DNA of 64,000 bases, taken from positions 4,881,501 through 4,945,500 of the forward strand of contig NZ_CP030032.1 of the NCBI RefSeq assembly GCF_003258315.1. The letters are read 5' to 3'. Both the position numbers and the translations under genes were made by a program. The notes beneath the pieces were generated by a model. It saw nothing but the letters and a program-made list of their open reading frames with translations. It searched no databases and had not been told where the DNA came from. This document shows positions 55,211 through 63,877 of this stretch, in pieces (position 1 is the first letter of the stretch; every line of letters starts with the position of its first letter). This DNA is from Bradymonas sediminis (GTDB taxonomy: Bacteria > Myxococcota_A > Bradymonadia > Bradymonadales > Bradymonadaceae).

Positions 55211-55319
55211 GCCTCGCGCGCCGCGCCAAACCCTCGGCGCCTCGACAAAACTGGGCGCATCGCCGATCCTGCGTGGACTTCCTATCCCGCTCGAATGAGT
55301 CGACGCCGAGAAAAGCTCC

Positions 55320-56588
55320 ATGAAGGACCGCGCGGACATCCCCTGGTATAAGCAACTCCATTGGCAGATCTTTCTTGGGCTTATCGCCGCCCTGATCTAC
55401 GGGCTCACGGTGCGCCAGGTCGTCGGGGTCGCCGAGGCCGAGGCCTATCGGGTGCCCTTTGATTTTATCGGCGACCTCTTCATTCGCCTGCTCAAGCTCA
55501 TCATCATTCCGCTGATTTTGACCAGCGTGGTCACCGGGATTCAGAGCCTCAAAGAGCCCGCCGAGCTCGGGCGGGTGGGGCTTATCACGATGACCTATTA
55601 TATGCTGACGACCCTGGTCGCGGTGAGCCTGGGCCTGCTGGTCGTGAACCTGCTTAAGCCCGGAAAGGGCCTGAACCTGAGCATCTCGGGCGAGGCCGAG
55701 CTCACGCCCACGCCGCTTCGCGACGTCTTTTTGGGGATCGTCCCCGAGAATATCTTCGGCGCCCTGGCCTCCGGGCAGATGCTGCCGACGATCTTCTTCG
55801 CCATCGTGCTGGGCCTGGCGATCTTGATGGCCGGCGAGCGCGTGACGCTGGTGCGAAAGCTGTTTGTCGAGGCCAATCACCTGGTCTTTATGGTGACCGA
55901 TTGGGTCATGGCCACCGCGCCGCTGGGCGTCGCGGCGCTCTTCGTCGGCACGCTGCTCAACCCCGAGTTGGTCGACGTGGGCGCGTTCTTCGAAGATATG
56001 GGCGTCTATATGCTCTCGGTGCTCGGCGGCCTCGGCCTGCACTCGGTGATCGTGCTGCCGCTGTTGCTGATCTTTGTCGCCCGCGTCCACCCGCTTCGCT
56101 ACGCCATTGCGCTCGCCCCGGCGCTCTTGACCGCGTTTTCGACCGCCTCAAGCTCCGCCACCTACCCGCTCACCCGCGATTGCGTCACCGCGCGCGCCGG
56201 CGTCGACGAGAAGGCCGCCGACTTCGTGCTGCCGCTGGGCGCGACCATCAATATGGACGGCACCGCGCTATATGAGGGCGTCGCCGCGGTCTTCATCGCC
56301 AACGCCCTGGGCATCGACCTGAGCTTCACCCAGCAGGTCATCATCGTCCTGACCGCCACGCTGGCCGCCATCGGCGCCGCCGGCGTCCCCAGCGCGGGGC
56401 TGGTCACCATGATCATCGTGCTGGAGAGCGTCGGCCTGCCCGGCGCCGGCTACGCGCTCATCGTCGCGGTCGACCGCGTCCTGGATATGGCGCGCACCAC
56501 GGTCAACGTGTGGGGCGACAGCGTGGGCGCGGCGGTGGTGGGGCGTTTTGTGGGCGACGCCGGGGAGGATGCGAGCGCGGATGCGTAG
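55320..56588 (+). CDS. Dicarboxylate/amino-acid:cation symporter (DAACS)
   Basis: The 422-residue transporter belongs to the GltP/DctA family. It has the reentrant-loop serine motif 'FSTASSSATYPLT', the conserved 'LPLGATINMDGTALYEGV' (NMDGT) and 'AIGAAGVPSAGLV' in TM8, plus 'MARTTVNVWGDSV' with the substrate-binding Asn/Arg region. About eight helices plus two hairpins are expected. It takes up glutamate or C4-dicarboxylates with protons or Na+; the choice is not clear. Monocistronic. Confidence 0.95.
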   Translation: MKDRADIPWYKQLHWQIFLGLIAALIYGLTVRQVVGVAEAEAYRVPFDFIGDLFIRLLKLIIIPLILTSVVTGIQSLKEPAELGRVGLITMTYYMLTTLVAVSLGLLVVNLLKPGKGLNLSISGEAELTPTPLRDVFLGIVPENIFGALASGQMLPTIFFAIVLGLAILMAGERVTLVRKLFVEANHLVFMVTDWVMATAPLGVAALFVGTLLNPELVDVGAFFEDMGVYMLSVLGGLGLHSVIVLPLLLIFVARVHPLRYAIALAPALLTAFSTASSSATYPLTRDCVTARAGVDEKAADFVLPLGATINMDGTALYEGVAAVFIANALGIDLSFTQQVIIVLTATLAAIGAAGVPSAGLVTMIIVLESVGLPGAGYALIVAVDRVLDMARTTVNVWGDSVGAAVVGRFVGDAGEDASADA

Positions 56589-56676
56589 AGTGATCTGCGC
56601 GAATCTCTTGAACTACGATAAATACATCGCTATATGCAGCATTTCCGACTGATTTTCTTTTCTAAGAGACGATTTG

Positions 56677-57354
56677 ATGAGTGGATTTGCGCTGATGAAG
56701 AATCTGATATTTGCGATGTTTTTTGTTTTCGCCGCGGCTGCTTGCGGGGATTCAAGCTCCGGGCATGAGGACCTGAACTGTGAGGCATTTAAGGCCGAAA
56801 ACGGCGGCGGTGATTTTTGCGACGGCATCGGCCAGTGTGCCCCGGTCGATTGCCCCTGCGCCGACGGGTCGACGGTGACGGTGAGCTCATGCGTCAACGG
56901 CTCCTGTGAGGGCGAGAGCGCGTGCGCCAGCGCCTGCGCACCGAATGAATATGTCTGTGAGGAGTCGGATAATGGCCCCATCGACACTGATGAGCCCGAC
57001 GCGGGCGGTGGGTCGGACGCGAGCGACAATAACCCGCCGGCAAAATCATGTGTCGAGAAGAAGACCTGCAGCAGCTATCGCGACCCCGACACATGCGCGC
57101 GGGTTGGCTGCGAGGTCGCCAGTACCCAATGCGTCCATATTTGCGACTCCTACGGTACCAATGACCCTAACCTGGGATGGTGCATCAACAACTTTAGTGA
57201 CAAGGAATGCCCGAATCTGGGAGCAACCTCCGAGAGTGAGTGCACCGGGTCGACCTATTGCGGCTGGGGCGCCACGTGCGTGAATCCGGTAAGCTGCTCG
57301 GATCTCGACAGCGAGTCGGCCTGCTCGGCCGAGTCCACGTGTGAGTGGAAATAA
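56677..57354 (+). CDS. Cys-rich lipoprotein
   Basis: The start was set at the ATG behind AAGAGA (a second ATG six codons on is possible). The 225-residue product has the lipobox A-A-A-C. A Cys-rich segment (~30-90), a Gly/Asp/Asn linker and a second Cys-rich part ('SSYRDPDTCARVGCEV', 'SESECTGSTYCGWGA') with internal duplication follow. The spacing resembles PSI-/EGF-like disulfide modules. No function is assigned. It is monocistronic. Confidence 0.7.
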   Translation: MSGFALMKNLIFAMFFVFAAAACGDSSSGHEDLNCEAFKAENGGGDFCDGIGQCAPVDCPCADGSTVTVSSCVNGSCEGESACASACAPNEYVCEESDNGPIDTDEPDAGGGSDASDNNPPAKSCVEKKTCSSYRDPDTCARVGCEVASTQCVHICDSYGTNDPNLGWCINNFSDKECPNLGATSESECTGSTYCGWGATCVNPVSCSDLDSESACSAESTCEWK

Positions 57355-57397
57355 GCTGCGCCGAAGCCTGCGCGCGAGGCAGGTGACTCGTTAAATA

Positions 57398-57431
57398 AAC
57401 CGCCTTCATGTCTAAATGGAGGCGGTTTTTT
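57398..57431 (+). terminator. Terminator of the Cys-rich lipoprotein gene
   Basis: AACCGCC (57398-57404) pairs with GGCGGTT (57421-57427) and is followed by TTTT. Confidence 0.8.
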
Positions 57432-57534
57432 GCACCTGACGCGCGCCACCCCCCCCAGACTCCTCGCAACTTATCCCCGTGTGTGTAACTTTACGCAGCA
57501 CACCGACCAAACGCGTTCCTTGCCGAAGAGTTCG

Positions 57535-59073
57535 ATGTCCATCTCAAACCCCACAGAGCCTAAAACCATCGTCGTCGCCGGCGCCTCTGGGTTCATTGGG
57601 CGCGCGCTGCCCGACGCCTTCGATGGGAATTATCGGCTGGTCGGGTTGAGCCGACAGGTGCTCGAAGAGGGGAAGCAGAACGAGGCGCTCGACGCGCGAG
57701 ATTATACCTGGCGTCGCTGCGATCTCTTCTCGCGCCAGCAGAGCGCGGCGGCGCTGGGGGGCGCGGACCTGGCGGTCTATCTGGTGCACTCGATGCGCCC
57801 GTCCTCGGCGCTCACGCAGGGGCATTTTAGCGATATGGATCTCATCTGCGCCGATAATTTCGCGCGTGCCGCCCGGCGCCACGGCGTCGAGCATATCGTG
57901 TATATCAGCGGGCAGCTGCCCGACCCCGAGGCGCTTGGAAACCAGCCGATCAACCAGCACCTGGCCACGCGCCTGGAGGTCGAGCAGACCCTGGCGAGCT
58001 ACGGGGCGGCGGTCACCACGCTGCGCGCGGGCATCGTGCTGGGGCCGGGCGGGGACTTAAGCGAGCTGATCTTTCGGCTGGTGGAGCGCCTGCCGGTGAT
58101 GTTGCTGCCCAAATGGGCCGAGCAGTCGGTGAGCCCCATCGCCCGCGCGGACCTGGTGGCGCTGGTGCGTTTTGTACTCGAGCACCCCGAATATGCCGGG
58201 GAGTCCTGGGATGTCGGGGGCGCCGAGACCCTCACGTGGGCCGCCTTGCTCGCCCGGGCCGCCGAGCAAATGGGCCGAAATCGCTCGTTTTACCGAGCGC
58301 CCGTGATGATGCCCGTCCTCTCGACCGCCTGGATCACCATGGTCACCGGGCTCCCCGGGGCGATGATTCGCCCGATGGTCGAAAGCCTGCGCCAGGGCGA
58401 GGTGCCCCGGGATTTTGAGCTGCAGCGCGCGGCCGGGCAGACGCCCATTTCGCTCGACGCCGCGATGCGCGCCTCGCTGGCAAGTCGCCGCAAAAGAACG
58501 GGTTCAAACGCTGCTGCCAATGACGTCAACGAAACCTCGCTTGTGCCCAGCGATGCGCCGCGCGAGGTGCGCTCGGTGCAGCGACTTCCGATGCCCGCGG
58601 GCAAAGACGCGCGCTGGATCGCGACGACCTACGCCGAGTGGCTGCCGCGTTTTTTGCGCCCGTTCATTGACGTTCGCCTGCGCGAGGGGCGCTGGCTGGA
58701 CTTCCTGATACGCCCGCTGCCCTGGCCGATCCTCTCCATGGAGCTTGCCACCGACATCAGCAAACCCGACCGCCAACTCTATTGGATTCGCGGCGGCATG
58801 CTCGCCGGCGACCAGCGCGGCGAGCGCATCGACGGGCGCCTCGAGTTTCGCGAAGCGCTCGGCGGAAAATGGGCCCTCGCGGCGATTCATAACTTTCGCC
58901 CGCGCCTGCCCTGGCCGATTTATATGCTCACCCAGGCCAAGATGCATCTCTTTGTAATGAATGCGTTTGCTCGCTACCTTGGGCGTCTAAGTTCAACGCA
59001 ACGCGTCTTCGTTGAAGGCGACACTAAGCTCGACGAAGCCCCGCACACCCAAAACCAAACGGTTCGGAAATAA
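57535..59073 (+). CDS. YbjT-like NAD(P)-binding protein with DUF2867
   Basis: The 512-residue protein starts at 'MSISNPTEPKTIVV'; a longer open frame upstream adds sequence containing the terminator region. The N-terminal Rossmann domain has 'VVAGASGFIGRAL' and 'EHIVYISGQL', the atypical SDR pattern of NmrA/YbjT relatives. The C-terminal ~130 residues ('WLDFLIRPLPWPI', 'YWIRGGMLAGDQRGER') are DUF2867. E. coli YbjT has the same two parts. Substrate unknown. The next gene encodes a second NAD(P)-binding protein and follows after one base, so both are one operon. Confidence 0.8.
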   Translation: MSISNPTEPKTIVVAGASGFIGRALPDAFDGNYRLVGLSRQVLEEGKQNEALDARDYTWRRCDLFSRQQSAAALGGADLAVYLVHSMRPSSALTQGHFSDMDLICADNFARAARRHGVEHIVYISGQLPDPEALGNQPINQHLATRLEVEQTLASYGAAVTTLRAGIVLGPGGDLSELIFRLVERLPVMLLPKWAEQSVSPIARADLVALVRFVLEHPEYAGESWDVGGAETLTWAALLARAAEQMGRNRSFYRAPVMMPVLSTAWITMVTGLPGAMIRPMVESLRQGEVPRDFELQRAAGQTPISLDAAMRASLASRRKRTGSNAAANDVNETSLVPSDAPREVRSVQRLPMPAGKDARWIATTYAEWLPRFLRPFIDVRLREGRWLDFLIRPLPWPILSMELATDISKPDRQLYWIRGGMLAGDQRGERIDGRLEFREALGGKWALAAIHNFRPRLPWPIYMLTQAKMHLFVMNAFARYLGRLSSTQRVFVEGDTKLDEAPHTQNQTVRK

Positions 59074-59074
59074 T

Positions 59075-60070
59075 ATGCAAGATTGGCTCGAAAAACCCGT
59101 CTTTCTTTCAGGCGCCACCGGCTTTATTGGCGCGAGTCTCTACCCGAAGCTGGTCGAAGAAGGCCTTGAGGTTCGCTGTGGCACGCGCAACCCGCAGCGC
59201 GCCGCGCATAGGATGCCGGGCTGTGATTGGGTTGAGTTCGACGTGGAGCGCCCCGAGACGCTCGCGGCGGCGCTCGAAGGATGTGGCTCGGCCTATTATC
59301 TGGTCCACCAGATGCAAACCGGGGAGGGGTATCGCGAGCGCGAGGTGCAGGCGGCGAAGGCGTTTTTGAAGGCCGCTGAGGACGCCGGCGTGCGCCGGGT
59401 TGTCTACCTTGGCGGCGTCGAGCCCAGCGACAACGCTGAGCCCTCCGAGCATCTGGCGAGCCGGCTGCAAACCGGGCGCATCCTGCGCTCGAGTCATTTG
59501 GATGGGGATAAAAAAGTGGTCACCGTGGAGCTGCGCGCCTCGATGATCGTGGGCGCTGGCAGCGCGAGCTGGAAGATGGTGCGCGACCTGGCCGCCCGCC
59601 TGCCCATGATGGTGCTGCCGAGCTGGACGCAGTCGCGCTCGCAACCGGTATTTATCGACGACGTGGTCAGCGCGCTGGTCGGCGCGCGCGGGCTCAAGCT
59701 CGACGACTCCGCCTGGTTCGACATCCCCGGCCCTCAGACCCTGACCGCCGAGGAGATCCTGCGCCAGGTCGCCCATATCCTCGGCCACGACTTCGTCTCA
59801 CTGCCCGTGCCGATGCTGTCGCCGCGGGTGTCCAGCTATTGGCTGCGATTCGTCACCCGCTGCGATATCTATATGGCCCGCGAGCTGGTGGACGGGCTCA
59901 AGACCGACCTCATCGCCCAGGACGGGCGCTTTTGGATGTTCATCAATCACCCCAAGCGCGTCCCCTTCGAGGAGGCGGCCCGCCGCGCCGTCCAGGCCAG
60001 CGAGCCCGGTTCGCTATTGTCGCGCGCCTACGAGGGGTTGGTGTCGAAGGTGTCGCGCTCGCGCATTTAG
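59075..60070 (+). CDS. NAD(P)-binding (NmrA/epimerase-like) protein
   Basis: The 331-residue product starts at 'MQDWLEKPVFLSGATGFIG', one base after the preceding stop. It is an atypical SDR: 'GATGFIGASL', 'GCGSAYYLVHQMQ' and 'RRVVYLGGVEPSDNA', with no YxxxK at the usual place. It is most similar to the N-terminal half of the preceding protein, so the pair looks like an old duplication with DUF2867 kept on one copy. It may act on a quinone or lipid intermediate; this is a guess from the family. Confidence 0.75.
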   Translation: MQDWLEKPVFLSGATGFIGASLYPKLVEEGLEVRCGTRNPQRAAHRMPGCDWVEFDVERPETLAAALEGCGSAYYLVHQMQTGEGYREREVQAAKAFLKAAEDAGVRRVVYLGGVEPSDNAEPSEHLASRLQTGRILRSSHLDGDKKVVTVELRASMIVGAGSASWKMVRDLAARLPMMVLPSWTQSRSQPVFIDDVVSALVGARGLKLDDSAWFDIPGPQTLTAEEILRQVAHILGHDFVSLPVPMLSPRVSSYWLRFVTRCDIYMARELVDGLKTDLIAQDGRFWMFINHPKRVPFEEAARRAVQASEPGSLLSRAYEGLVSKVSRSRI

Positions 60071-60103
60071 GAAGGCCATCGAGTTGCCAAGGCCCCGGCC
60101 AGC

Positions 60104-60745
60104 TCAATGCACCTCTACCCAGACCCATCCGCGGATATCGCCCAGCTTATAGCCCGTGGCTTTGTCCTCCGGATAATGCTTCTGAAGGGCCTCGGCGACG
60201 CCCTCGGCGAGTTGGTCGGTCTGCCCATGGCAGTTCAGGCAGTTCTGGGCGATATTTAGCGGTTTGACCACGCGAAGCGCGTCACCTTCGGTCGCGTAAT
60301 GCGCCTTGCCTTCGGCCTTCGCGATAAGCGGCGCGACCCAGTCGGGGCCGACGTTATTGGGGTTCCGTAGCCGCTCGGAGACCCGACCGATCTTCACGTT
60401 CATCTCTTCGCCGACCGCCTCCGTCATCGGCTCGGCCTCGCCGTGGCAGACGGTGACGGCGGCGACAAAACCCTCATCCTTTACGGTCTCCATGACCTTG
60501 CCCATCAGGCGCTGGCGCAGCATCAGGTCTGCCTTATCGGCCGTCTCGCGCCACGCGTCGACCGCCTCGGTCGACTTCTCTTCAGACTTCTCTTCAGACT
60601 TCACTTCGGCGTGCGCGGTCGGCGCACTCTCTTCCTGCTTCGGCGCTTCTTCGGGCGCCACCTTCTCGGGACGTTCGCAGCTGACAGCCCATGCGACTCC
60701 CACAGATAAGAGCACGGTCATCCATCGTTGATTCGAGCTAGTCAT
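60104..60745 (-). CDS. DUF3365 c-type heme lipoprotein
   Basis: The 213-residue lipoprotein has 'AVSC' as lipobox (Cys23) and a Lys/Glu-rich linker with repeated 'SEEKSEEKS'. A DUF3365 domain follows with one c-type heme motif CLNCH near residue 168 ('IAQNCLNCHGQTDQ'). DUF3365 (Tll0287-like) is a sensor- or electron-transfer-type heme domain. The protein should be on the periplasmic side of a membrane. No partner enzyme is nearby; the MopE gene is further upstream on the same strand. Confidence 0.85.
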   Translation of the reverse strand: MTSSNQRWMTVLLSVGVAWAVSCERPEKVAPEEAPKQEESAPTAHAEVKSEEKSEEKSTEAVDAWRETADKADLMLRQRLMGKVMETVKDEGFVAAVTVCHGEAEPMTEAVGEEMNVKIGRVSERLRNPNNVGPDWVAPLIAKAEGKAHYATEGDALRVVKPLNIAQNCLNCHGQTDQLAEGVAEALQKHYPEDKATGYKLGDIRGWVWVEVH

Positions 60746-60839
60746 GCTATTTCCTGGCGCTTAGTTTGACGCTTTAACCCAAGAGTCGTAGCGGTCACGA
60801 CTCGTTCCGATGATATATATTCCAACCGCCCGGCACTCC

Positions 60840-61973
60840 TCACAGCGGCTGGCAACTGCCATCCACCTGGCACACGCCGCTTCGCTGGCCGGTGGTGCAC
60901 GCAAGGCCCAGGCAATCCTCATCGGCGCAGTCGATCTTGCCGTCGCCGTCGTCATCGAGTCCGTCGTTGCACACCGATTCGCGCGCGCAGGCGTCGCCGT
61001 CCTCGGAGCAGCAATAGATCGAGCCGATCTTCTCGCAGCTCATTGAGGAGGAGAAGTGGTTGCGACACCACGCGCTCGCGCTGGTTGAGATCAATTGATA
61101 GTCATTGTCGGTATTGCCCCCGTAGGCGTTACAATTGTTATTCTCGCCGTCGCAGATCTCGGTCGCCCCGGGGTTGGTGATGGGGTTATTGTCATCGCAG
61201 TCCCCGCGCCTGGGGGCGTAGCCCGGCGTTCCCTCGCATTTCTGAACGTGCTCGTTGGAGCGGCCGGTCCCGTAGCCGTCGGCGTCGGCGTCGACCCAGG
61301 AGCGCACCGTCGGCAGGTCGTTATCAATGGCGCCGTCGCAGTCATTGTCGAGCCCGTCGCACACCTCCGCTTGCGGCCCGACGCCGCCCAGACACTCTCC
61401 CCAGTCGCCGTTGACGCAGCTCTGGTTGCCCTGCTCGCACTGGCCGACATCGCTGCCGCAGGCGCGGGTGAGCGACCTGCCGTTGGGGAGTCGGTCTACT
61501 TTTCCGTCGCAATTATTGTCGAGCCCATCGCATAGCTCGACGCCGCCGTTGGTCTCGACGCATTGATATTCGCAATGCCCGTCCCCATCGAGATCATGGG
61601 TCCCGGGCGCACATTCGGCGGGGCCTGTGTCGGGCGCGGTGTCCTGCGGGGGCGCGGTGTCCTGCGGAGGCGCGACGTCCTGCGGGGGCGCGACGTCTTG
61701 CGGAGGCGCGACGTCTTGCGGGGGCGCGGTGTCCTCGATGGTATCCTGGGCGACGTCGAAGCCGCCCGGGTCGGTGTCGTCAACGCGCCAATACCCGTCG
61801 CGGCAGATTTCGCCGGGGCGAGTCTGGCCCTCCTGAGCACACTCCAGACCACTTACTCCCGCGTCGAATGAGCACGCGCCCAAGAGCAGCACCGCCGCGA
61901 TCCCGATGGTGCCAAGCGAGAATCCCGAATAATAACCCACGCGGCGAATCGCCAAGATGCTGCGGCTCAACAT
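60840..61973 (-). CDS. MopE-type repeat lipoprotein
   Basis: The 377-residue lipoprotein has 'LLLGAC' as lipobox (~Cys34). Then come five PPQD[VT]A repeats and 'CDGLDNNCDGKVD', 'CDGLDNDCDGAID', 'DADADGYGTG' and 'GDCDDNNPITNPGATEICDGENNNC', the MopE/putative-metal-binding pattern. The end has further Cys-rich 'CNDGLDDDGDGKIDCADEDC'. MopE binds copper and calcium in methanotrophs, and this family is expanded in myxobacteria. Surface location and metal binding are likely; function is unknown. Confidence 0.85.
   Translation of the reverse strand: MLSRSILAIRRVGYYSGFSLGTIGIAAVLLLGACSFDAGVSGLECAQEGQTRPGEICRDGYWRVDDTDPGGFDVAQDTIEDTAPPQDVAPPQDVAPPQDVAPPQDTAPPQDTAPDTGPAECAPGTHDLDGDGHCEYQCVETNGGVELCDGLDNNCDGKVDRLPNGRSLTRACGSDVGQCEQGNQSCVNGDWGECLGGVGPQAEVCDGLDNDCDGAIDNDLPTVRSWVDADADGYGTGRSNEHVQKCEGTPGYAPRRGDCDDNNPITNPGATEICDGENNNCNAYGGNTDNDYQLISTSASAWCRNHFSSSMSCEKIGSIYCCSEDGDACARESVCNDGLDDDGDGKIDCADEDCLGLACTTGQRSGVCQVDGSCQPL
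61638..61727 (-). repeat. Five tandem 18-bp units (PPQD[VT]A)
   Basis: Five units of 18 bp with nearly identical bases encode PPQDVA (three) and PPQDTA (two). They form the linker between the lipid anchor and the metal-binding part, and could change in number by slippage. Confidence 0.8.
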
Positions 61974-62000
61974 GATAAAAGACCGTCAATTTGAATGGAG

Positions 62001-62046
62001 AAAAACGCGCGAAACGCGAACGCGCAGAGTGTAGCGCGTTCGCGTT
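62001..62046 (-). terminator. Terminator of the DUF4476 gene
   Basis: AACGCGAACGCGC (62013-62025) pairs perfectly with GCGCGTTCGCGTT (62034-62046) around AGAGTGTA. On the - strand a TTTTT run follows after a short GC tract. Confidence 0.75.
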
Positions 62047-62092
62047 CTATCTCCAAACACGAAGACCTTATTTTTAGCCGCGGGCGCCGCGA

Positions 62093-62680
62093 TTAGATGC
62101 CCAGGCGCGCGCGGACCTCACGCTTGGAGGACTCGAAGGTGAACGCCGCGAACACCTGATAGAACGCCTCCGGGTCCAGGACCATCGGGTGCATCAGGAC
62201 GGCGGCCTCGATCTTGTCGGAGCTAAAGGTCAGGGCCGACACCACGGAGCTGACCTGGGCGCTGGTGAAATAATTATATTGGGCGGCCAGCGAGACCAGG
62301 CCCAGCTTGCCTTCGGAGAACGGCTCGTTGTGGATCTGGGTGAGCAAATGCGAAAATTGTACGTCCGCCATGGGCAAATATATCGGCTCCGGCGGCGCCT
62401 CGGTGTGCACATGTTCGTGGACCACGACGTGCTCGTGAACGACGGTGTGGGTGGTGTGCTGGCCATGGTGCGAGTCGTGACGCTTGCTGCGCCTATTGTC
62501 GCGGCGCGACGAATCTCGCCGGTCACGCTTGCTCTTCTTATGCTTGTGTTTTTGGGCGGATTGGCTGCTCGAGGTGCCGACGTTGACCTCAATGTTCACC
62601 TGCGCCTGGGCCGAGGCGCTGGAGACCATGAAGAAGAGCAGCAGCAGGGCTAATACGGGAGTTGCTTTGCGGGAGTTCAT
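62093..62680 (-). CDS. His-rich DUF4476 exported protein
   Basis: The start ATG follows AAGGA. The 195-residue product has a signal peptide cleaved near 'SSASAQAQ'. A very basic and His-rich segment (~40-95, with 'HKHKKSKRDRR' and 'VVHEHVVVHEHVH') precedes a helical DUF4476 domain ('FSEGKLGLVSLAAQYNYF', 'EAFYQVFAAFTFES'). The His-rich region could bind Zn, Ni or Cu, or polyanions. It is a single gene with its own terminator. Confidence 0.8.
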   Translation of the reverse strand: MNSRKATPVLALLLLFFMVSSASAQAQVNIEVNVGTSSSQSAQKHKHKKSKRDRRDSSRRDNRRSKRHDSHHGQHTTHTVVHEHVVVHEHVHTEAPPEPIYLPMADVQFSHLLTQIHNEPFSEGKLGLVSLAAQYNYFTSAQVSSVVSALTFSSDKIEAAVLMHPMVLDPEAFYQVFAAFTFESSKREVRARLGI

Positions 62681-62751
62681 CGCCAATATCCTTCATCGAA
62701 ATCATGGGGTTCATGCGCATTGTGCGCTCTCACACCCTATGACGCGGCCCA

Positions 62752-62810
62752 AGGCGCGCGTATTCAAATGAATCGAAGCAAATGAATCGACTTATTTGAT
62801 TCGCGCGCCT
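62752..62810. repeat. Nested inverted and direct repeats between two (-) genes
   Basis: AGGCGCGCG (62752-62760) and CGCGCGCCT (62802-62810) are exact reverse complements. Inside them CAAATGAATCGA occurs twice (62765-62776 and 62779-62790), and ATTTGATTCG further pairs imperfectly with the repeats. The structure lies just downstream of the RCC1-like gene and upstream of the DUF4476 gene. Confidence 0.5.
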
Positions 62811-62821
62811 GGGGACGATGG

Positions 62822-63877
62822 CTACAGGTCCTCCGGCACCGTCCAGGTGGGTTCAAAGCCAGGTTGCCCCCAACAGACGACTTTTGAGGCATCCCCCGTG
62901 ACCTCAACCGCACATGTATGGTTGGCGCCGATGGCGATGGCATCAAATGCGCCATCATCTTTGGGCTGAGCCTCGGTCGGGTCCTGGTTGAGCAGGGTGG
63001 CCCCCCAACAAATGATCGCTGCGTCGTTGGTGACCCCGCAAGTGCGCAGATCGTAGCTCGAGATCGCGCTGAACTCGATATCCGGCGAAGGGTTCGGTAT
63101 GGGGCTGGCGAGGCTGGTCCAGCAACGCACCTGACTTGTCTCTAAGGCGATCGCACAGGTCGAGTTCGCGCCTACAGAGACCGCCCGATAGGTATTGGGT
63201 CCCGCTTCGGCGTCGATGGCCGTTTGGATCTTGCTGCTCACGAGCTCATGAAGGTAACCCCAGCATTGTATTTTATCGTCCGCGTCGATGGCGCAGCCGT
63301 GATTTTGGCCAACCGAGATCGCCTTGAAATTGCTCCCATCAGGCGGGAGTAATTGTCCGCGAGTCGGGTTCCAACCCCAGCACTTGATCTTGCCATCGCC
63401 GGCCGTGATACCGCAGGTATCCGACGCGCCGGATGAGATTGACTTAAAGGCATCGGACGGCACAGGCGGTTGCGCTTCAACGTCTCCCCAGCACTCCACG
63501 GTTGAGCCCACTTTTGATAGCGCGCAGGTGTGCCAGTCGCCAGCTTCTACCGATGTGTAGGCGTTGGAAGGAGCGCCGAGGCGTTTCTCGGTGCCTTCTT
63601 CTCCCCAACATTCAAAATAGGAGTCGCTTTTGCGCACGGCGCAGGTATGCGCTTGCCCGGCGGAGAGCGAGTACGCCGAGTTCAGAATTTCGGGCTCGGT
63701 ATTCCCGTCGGGCCCATCGTGGGCGTCCGGGGTATCCTGGGCGTCCGGCGTATTGGCGTTGCCATTTTGATCTGACGCGCCATTGGCTGCGTCGAGCAGC
63801 GCGCACCCGGATAGGAGCATGATGCAGGTGTAGAAGATCGGTAGTGAGAGGCGCGAGCGCACCTTTTGGATGGGCAT
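62822..63877 (-). CDS. RCC1-like repeat lipoprotein
   Basis: The start was set at 'MPIQKVRSRLSL', giving 351 residues. A signal peptide with 'LLSGC' as lipobox and an Asp/Asn/Thr linker are followed by seven repeats of the type HTCAV(x)nCWG. Each has a Cys pair ('HTCAVRKSDSYFECWG', 'HTCALSKVGSTVECWG', 'HGCAIDADDKIQCWG'). This is the Cys-bearing RCC1-like beta-propeller common on the surface of myxobacteria. The ligand is unknown. It is probably monocistronic; 123 bp of unread space to the window end holds nothing recognised. Confidence 0.85.
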   Translation of the reverse strand: MPIQKVRSRLSLPIFYTCIMLLSGCALLDAANGASDQNGNANTPDAQDTPDAHDGPDGNTEPEILNSAYSLSAGQAHTCAVRKSDSYFECWGEEGTEKRLGAPSNAYTSVEAGDWHTCALSKVGSTVECWGDVEAQPPVPSDAFKSISSGASDTCGITAGDGKIKCWGWNPTRGQLLPPDGSNFKAISVGQNHGCAIDADDKIQCWGYLHELVSSKIQTAIDAEAGPNTYRAVSVGANSTCAIALETSQVRCWTSLASPIPNPSPDIEFSAISSYDLRTCGVTNDAAIICWGATLLNQDPTEAQPKDDGAFDAIAIGANHTCAVEVTGDASKVVCWGQPGFEPTWTVPEDL

